Below, one piece after another: positions 42,190 through 47,920 of a stretch of DNA of 47,920 nt. The notes beneath the pieces were generated by a model, which was not told where the DNA came from, searched no databases, and worked only from the letters and a program-made list of their open reading frames with translations. The stretch comes from Gloeophyllum trabeum ATCC 11539 (Eukaryota > Basidiomycota > Agaricomycetes > Gloeophyllales > Gloeophyllaceae), in the NCBI RefSeq assembly GCF_000344685.1, contig NW_006920421.1, positions 134,909-182,828 of the forward strand. Reading direction: 5' to 3'. The position numbers and the translations under genes were made by a program. Positions within the stretch are counted from its first letter, which is position 1. Each line of letters starts with the position of its first letter.

Positions 42190-44567
42190 TGTTTAGAGCA
42201 GTGTAGATAATATAGATTTGTATGTTTGTAGTCAGCGGAAGCTTGGAATGGCATCTAATCAGGAGTGTGGTTGGCAAGGGCGGGCGGGGTATAACTCACC
42301 AGAAACTCATCGCCTGAGCTGTACCTTCAAAAATATAGACAAAATGTATTCACGTGTTTTATTTGGATAGATATTGTGTGCTGTTGTAGGATAGTTAAGA
42401 GCGTGAACCACATCTTGCGAGGATTGTGGCTCAAGGGGCGGGAGGAAGGTAACTTACAGTGGATCGCGTTACTTCACAGAACTCTTCTTCAATCTTGTGA
42501 GATAAGCAAAGTAAACCTCAGAGGCTTTCTGGTTGGGTAGTTCGCCGTTGGATGATGAAGTGCGGTTGAAGGAGTGGCGACGAGGACTTGTTGATCAAGC
42601 AGCTGCTATTTGCTCGTATTTGCCGTGTAAACTCCCACGCCACCCTTTCCCCCGCCTACTCGGGTGTAACCTATGTGGACTGAAGGTAGTACGAAAGAGT
42701 ACTTGTACACATAGGGTTTAAGACCCAGCAGCACGGACTCTGAGACACGGAAGATGGATGATTTGCGGTTGTAGGAAGATACGTATCCACGGGTATCATC
42801 CCATCCCATCTGTAGGACCACTAGTACTACAGGCGCAACGGATGTATGTAATCAAAAATCGCTACAAGACTACGGTCGGAGAGCCTCAATGGTCCTTAGA
42901 ACTACGGGAGGGGCGAGGGAAGGCGCTCTTGATATGGTACCTATTCAGCTATACCGACCAGTGCTGGCCCAGTGATAATTCAAAGCGACGAAACGAATAC
43001 CGTCTGCAAGAATATTCCCACTCCCGATATAAATCCAGGGCAGGGTGATAACCTGTGGTCACGTCTCAGCTTGGAACACCAGCGTTTGAGTCGGCGTTTG
43101 AGTCGGTAAGTCGTGTAGTCATGATAACGCAGTTTACAGATAGAGAACCTGAACCCATTAGAGCAAGAGCAACCCGGGGCGCAGAAGTGCCACAAAATAA
43201 CCAGCTTCGAAGGTGGAGAGCGTCAGTCAGTACTTTACCGCGGTCAAATCCACCGCGTGAGCATGGATAGGGTTAATGATCGACTTCACCGCTGGGATGC
43301 TGCCAGTAGTATAGTTTCAGCAACTGACGCCCAGGTCAAGACCTGGAATGAGGATAAACGTACATGGTTTATAATCTTTTGACCACAGGCTGAGGGATGT
43401 CATAGATTCACCAACCTCGGGAAGCGAATTTCTTTCCGCCTGACGGTGCAAGAGCTTGCAACGCTGCCAATAGAGGTCCAGCTGTTGCATATAATTCAGC
43501 TCACGTAACGTCGTCATGCAATGCGGATGCTCTGGTGTCCATTAACGAGCACTGGATCAGCGTATACACTAATAATGCATATGTAGAGTGGAGTAGGCGT
43601 ACAATCAGAGAAATATGGAAGATGCTCTATTGAATGACGCACCAAATTCACCGAGGAAATACAGTTTCTTCAGATAGACCCCTGCAGACGTCCAGAGGTG
43701 AGGAAAACTCATGGAGCCGTTCGGGAAATCCTAAACCGTAAGGGATGTAATATGGCGCGGTTTCTATCTGGACGTCTCGTCATTCCTGGGCTGGGCGACA
43801 CATGGGGGATCAAGTATAGTGAGCAAAGAAAGTACTAAGATTACCCTCCGATGCGGTACTTACTTTGGCTCTTACACTGAACCTTTCCCTCCCTCCTAGT
43901 ATTAAACAATCATCGAAGTTAGTCCGAGTTTGACTTGAACGTCCGCGGTGCTAACTTGAACCCTTCCTCACGCTACATAAAATTAAACGGTTACAGAGAT
44001 TATTATACAAAGCGCCCTCATTCGGCGCAGCGGTTGTTCCTGCACCAGGACGCGTATATCAGCAGAGCAAAGGGGAGACGGACGCGCAAGTGAAGGGTGC
44101 GTTAGGTGGCTGTGCAGTGGGGTTCTTCTTGCGCAAATGTCGCGGCCGTACGCCTGCTCTTCCAGTATATCGCTTGCTGCTCCAAGATGATCGCCCGGGA
44201 GGTCTGTCTTACTCTTTCATGTGCCCCACAGAACACGTTTTGTTGTGCAGTACACTTACGGCCTCGCTGAAGAGGATGGCTCCACGTATTAACTCAGGAT
44301 AAAGGGCCGCCGCACCGCAGACCATGGATGAAGTAACATCAGCGGTGCGGATATTGCAAGGTGCTTCTCAACGGGGCGCCCTCTGAACGGTGATGTTGAT
44401 ACAGACTGTTGCTGTACCTCCAACGATTGGCTCGCGCGCAGATGCCGAGACCCCCCTCGTACACGGTAGCACACTGCGCCTTCCTGCACACACGTAAGTT
44501 ATATATATATATAAGTGCAAATCGTGACCTAAGCTAGCACAATCTCCCCTCCAGCTGCTAGTCCACC
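42190..44567. other. Intergenic region right of the inverted arm
   Basis: About 2.4 kb. The first 120 bases or more are the A' promoter and match the left arm upstream of gene A. A minus-strand frame at 43317-43517 (TTLRELNYMQQLDLYWQRC and onward) and a nearby fragment at about 43610-43690 look locally coding but are broken by stops and were not recognised. A direct duplication of CGTTTGAGTCGG occurs at about 43083-43107. At 44499-44515 an alternating TA run (TTATATATATATATAAG) lies about 55-70 bases before the reductase start and is a good TATA box candidate. Confidence 0.5.
44499..44515 (+). promoter_or_regulatory. TATA-like element of the aldo-keto reductase gene
   Basis: An alternating TA run ends about 53 bases before the ATG at 44568, the right distance for a core promoter with a short 5' leader. 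It is the clearest TATA-like sequence next to a gene in the window. Confidence 0.5.
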
Positions 44568-46398
44568 ATGGCTCTCTTTGCCCCAGCCCCTCCTCCCAAG
44601 ACCAAGCTCGGCCGCCTGAGGAACCTCTCCCCGCTCGCGTCCGTCACGGTCTCCCCGCTCTGCCTTGGCGGCATGAGCATCGGCGACAAGTGGGCCGAGT
44701 TTGGCTACGGCCAGATGGACAAGGACACCTCGTTTAAGCTCCTCGACACCTTCTTCGACGCCGGCGGGAACTTTATTGACACTGCGAATAATTAGTGAGT
44801 CTTCATGTCATGCGTACTGGCATACATACTTAATTCTTCATGATCAGTCAAGACGAGACGTACGAACAGTTCATCGGCGAGTGGGCTGAGGCGCGCGGGA
44901 TCCGCGACCAAATTGTCATTGCGACAAAGTACTCAACCATGTATAAGCGCGCCCCCAATGAGAAAATCAAGCAACGTGCGCTCTACGGCGGGAACCACCT
45001 CAAGTCCCTCCACACCTCCGTGCACGAGTCGCTGCAGAAGCTCCGCACTTCCTACATTGACATCCTGTACGTTCATTTCTGGGACTACAACACCTCCGTC
45101 GAGGAGGTCATGAACGGGCTGCACAACCTCGTGACCCAGGGAAAGGTGCTGTACCTCGGCATCAGCGACGCGCCCGCGTGGGTCGTAAGCAAGGCGAACC
45201 AGTATGCTCGCGACCACGGCAAGACGCCGTTCGTTATCTACCAGGGCGCGTGGAACGTCATGCAACGTGACTTTGAGCGGGACATCATCCCCATGGCGCG
45301 CGCGGAGGGGCTCGCGCTCGCGCCGTGGAACGTTCTCGCAGGCGGGCACATTCGGACGGATGAGGAAGAAGAGCGGAGACGGCAGACGGGCGAGAAGGGG
45401 CGGACAACCTGGCGCGGTGACTGGGAGCGTAACGAGAAGGAGAAGACCGTGTGCAAGGCGCTCGAGAAGGTCGCCGCCGAGGTCGGCACCCAGCACATCC
45501 AGGCCGGTGAGGGTTTACTAAGTTCGCTTGCTGCAAGGGCGTGCGGCTGACGAGAAGCCTGAAGTGGCGATTGCGTACCTGCTGCAGAAGACGCCGTACG
45601 TGTTCCCGCTTATTGGGGGGCGCAAAGTCGAGCACCTCGAGGCGAATATTGAGGCGCTGAATATTGCTCTCACGCCCGAGCAGATCGCGTATATCGAGGG
45701 CGTCGTGCCCTTCGATCTCGGGTTCCCGCACAACATCATTGTGAGCTATTCCCCTCTTCTCTTTGCAGTATCATTCGATGTTAACATCTGGCTTTTCTTA
45801 GGGCACGGGTGCGACGAACATGCCCGCTATGATCATCGCCGGCCACTTCGACCGCGTCGCCATCCCGCAGGCTATCCGTCCCCAGACTCAGTGAGCGCCG
45901 AGGTGTTTGTTATGTACGACTGCGAGATATCTTATTGATGGCGCCTTTCTGCTTTGTTTTACGCGATGTGCTACTACATTGGGATAATGAATATTCATTG
46001 CATCATTATGTCGACTTGCCTCACCGACCATCAGGGCTGCGAAGCCTGCATCGCCTCCTGAGAAGAAGGAAGAGAAACCAGAGGATAAGAAGGACGGTGC
46101 TGCTGCTACTTCTGCGCCAAAGGAAGACACGACTGCGGCGAAGGAAGATTCAAAACCCGAGACGCAGACGAAGGAGGAACCAAAGTCAACAAAGGCAAAA
46201 GCAGAACCCACATCCACCGAGACGAAGGAGGACACGACCGCGCCGGGTGTAAAGCACGAGCAGACGCAATCATCAACTTCCTTGCGACCGTCAGACTCGC
46301 CCTCCGGGAAGAAGAGGTCGAGCGTGCTTTCGCGCGTGAGGAGGAGGGTGTCAGGCGTGTTTACAGGGAATGAGAAGAAGGGGAAGGACGGAAAGTGA
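44568..46398 (+). CDS. Aldo-keto reductase (aryl-alcohol dehydrogenase / norsolorinic acid reductase type) with optional C-terminal tail
   Basis: Exons 44568-44794, 44848-45506, 45565-45740 and 45802 onward join in frame. The AKR tetrad is present: Asp and Tyr in FIDTANNYQDE, Lys in IATKYST, His in LYVHFWDY. The family C-terminus follows (VAIAYLLQKTPYVFPLIGGR, then FPHNIIGTGATN). Such enzymes reduce aryl or aliphatic aldehydes with NADPH in the cytosol and are numerous in wood-decay fungi. If the intron 45891-46034 is retained, the protein ends normally at TGA 45892-45894 after 384 residues; the stop overlaps the donor GTGAGC. If it is spliced, the frame continues for 120 residues of Lys/Glu-rich sequence ending RRRVSGVFTGNEKKGKDGK with a stop at 46396-46398, giving 504 residues. 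The tail has no domain I recognise. Confidence 0.9.
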
Positions 46399-47156
46399 GC
46401 GCGAGCGAGGAGGAAAGGCTTGTACTGGAAAACATTCTTGTTATTTTCTTTCCTCGTCGATCTCCCATATTTTGGACTTGCGGTACATACTCGCCCGGCC
46501 GTATAGCCGTAGATTATTTATACCCTGCTCGATTCGTCACATTCCTTTAAATTGGATTTTTCGTCACTCATTGGTGTCTTGTGTCTGCATTTGTGAACTT
46601 CTGCAATAAAAAGCCTGTGCGTCGTCGGATCCTTAGGGCTTTTAGGACGATTGTGGGGCACTACAATTATTCTTGGGTGCAGCTGGAGACTGCAGATCGG
46701 AATAATATTGGGTAGTTGGCTTTTGACCTGCTCCACTAGTTATATGGCACTTCACCAGCTCATTTATAGTACATCTGGACGAGCACGAGCTGTAATACAT
46801 ACCGTCTACATCCACGAGTGAAGGCGTCACCAAAGCTCATCAGCCCATGGAATGTGTGGCGTGGGAGTGAAGCAGGCCAAGCAAGGCCAATCATACGTGA
46901 TCTCGCTTTCATCGACCAGTCACCCATTGTCGCCCTTCCAACCATAGAATACCTTCCTGACCTCTCAGTCTCTAAAGATTCTGCCGAACCTATCTACAAG
47001 CCTGCGCGACTACTTGCTTTCGTCAACAGCATACTGGTATTGTACAAAAGTTCGCGCTTTCCTGGGTTCTCCAGTCCTGACTACGGTGCCACCGCAGTCT
47101 CAAACCAACCACAACTACCAGTTGCAATATCAACCAGATCACTGCGACCAGCAAAT
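46399..47156. other. Intergenic, reductase 3' end and promoter of the last F-box gene
   Basis: About 760 bases. An AATAAA lies at about 46604-46609 and may serve as a poly(A) signal. No gene was seen; the minus-strand frames at 46518-46945 are short and without motif. Confidence 0.5.
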
Positions 47157-47920
47157 ATGGCATACAAGCAGACCTTGTCCCTTGATATCCTGCACGAGAT
47201 CATTCAATACTACTTCGCCGATACCCCCTCTCGCCACACGTCGTCTCTCGCCGACGACGCGACGCGCCTCAAGCTGGTCTGCAAGGACTGGAATAGGATC
47301 GTCTCTAAGATACTCCAGAATCCAACCAAGACAGTCCCTCCGATCTCCAAGCTTCCGGTTGAGCTTCACCACAAGATTTTCTCTTACGTCTTGGCTCACA
47401 ACCCCAACGACCAGTGGGTAGCAGACCGCGAGTGTACCGAGCTCATGTTGGTCTGTCGTAGCTGGCGCGACATCATTATGGATTGGAGCGCACGTTGGTG
47501 CAACGTCCAGCTGAAGAACCCCAATGCAGTGGCCCACGCCCTGAATCGCACCCGGGCAACCGAGCGTAGCGGAGGACTTCCGGTGCCACTGGACATCACG
47601 GGAAATTTGTATCGCGGCGTAGCTGGATATATGAGGATGGTGAGGCATATCAGAAAGCACATGGACCACATACGGCGAGTCGACATAAAGGTTTCCAGGA
47701 AAGCACTGCGCCAGTGGGTTGTGGCGAACCCGGTGAACCCTGACTTCCCGGCGCCAATCCTTGAGGAGCTCCAGCTGAAGAAGGTCGCTGACAACCTGGA
47801 CGCGGTCCCTGATGCTAACGAGCATACCTTGCTTAGTATCTTCCGGTCACAGAGGCTGAGGGACCTCACGGTGCATAAATTCACCTATCGCGCCGCGCGG
47901 GCACTATTCCTTCCGACGGT
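47157..47920 (+). CDS. F-box protein with two tandem F-box-like segments (partial, runs off the window)
   Basis: The frame starts at the ATG at 47157 and is open to the window end (254 codons). Two F-box-like segments follow one another: residues about 5-60 (LSLDILHEIIQYYF, then RLKLVCKDWNRIV) and about 65-120 (ISKLPVELHHKIFSYVL, then ELMLVCRSWRDII and WCNVQLKN). The family signature then appears in a weaker form (IRRVDIKVSRKALRQW), followed by ILEELQLKKV and LRDLTVHKF, the start of the LRR region. It belongs to the same family as A, B and G but is divergent. The C-terminus is outside the window. Predicted SCF substrate receptor. Confidence 0.82.
   Translation, partial: MAYKQTLSLDILHEIIQYYFADTPSRHTSSLADDATRLKLVCKDWNRIVSKILQNPTKTVPPISKLPVELHHKIFSYVLAHNPNDQWVADRECTELMLVCRSWRDIIMDWSARWCNVQLKNPNAVAHALNRTRATERSGGLPVPLDITGNLYRGVAGYMRMVRHIRKHMDHIRRVDIKVSRKALRQWVVANPVNPDFPAPILEELQLKKVADNLDAVPDANEHTLLSIFRSQRLRDLTVHKFTYRAARALFLPT

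Noticed and set aside
43317..43517. A 66-codon minus-strand frame with locally coding-like composition
   Set aside because: No start context, no in-frame upstream exon and no recognised family; mentioned only within the intergenic entry.
1..47920. CRISPR arrays, rRNA genes, operons or bacterial ribosome-binding sites
   Set aside because: None seen; the gene structure with many GT-AG introns is eukaryotic.

Overview
The window looks like nuclear DNA of an agaricomycete basidiomycete, perhaps a polypore; the order is inference. The reasons are GC-rich genes cut by many 40-70 bp GT-AG introns, several microsomal cytochrome P450s, an aryl-alcohol-dehydrogenase-like aldo-keto reductase, and a local expansion of a rapidly evolving F-box/LRR family. 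No database search was possible, so family names rest on motifs and on comparisons made inside the window.

Layout. Two arms of about 8 kb (roughly 0.48-8.7 kb and 34.05-42.3 kb) are inverted copies of each other. Each carries, from the outside in, a 668-residue-type F-box/LRR gene (A at 603-2856, broken; A' at 40183-42189, intact), a decayed LRR-like stretch, a 493-494-residue F-box gene (B at 5055-6536; B' at 36333-37811) and decayed sequence of unknown origin. The arms enclose a 25-kb core of mostly intact genes: P450-1 (8859-10782, -), P450-2 (11750-13738, -), an FSH1-type serine hydrolase with a membrane-like tail (14388-16074, -), P450-3 (16925-19074, +), a Mutator-like non-autonomous element holding a tRNA-like pseudogene (about 19340-19849), a third F-box gene G (20373-21893, -), an F-box-less relative H (22588-24054, +), a PLP-homeostasis protein (24293-25289, -), a sugar-type MFS transporter (26005-27653, +) and a large AreA-GATA-like/DUF3295 protein (28262-31754, -). 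To the right of the arms lie an aldo-keto reductase with an optional C-terminal tail (44568-46398, +) and the start of an F-box protein with two F-box-like segments (47157 to the window end).

How the genes may work together. F-box/LRR proteins of this kind are presumed substrate receptors of SCF ubiquitin ligases; six genes or pseudogenes here share a central signature and a C-terminal module, so this is a local family expansion. The P450s, hydrolase, transporter and reductase could serve detoxification or secondary metabolism, but no backbone synthase is present, so a biosynthetic cluster is only a hypothesis. The most informative structures are the inverted duplication with an unusually similar B/B' segment, a 236-bp MITE whose empty site is preserved in the opposite arm, and a stop codon overlapping a splice donor in the reductase.
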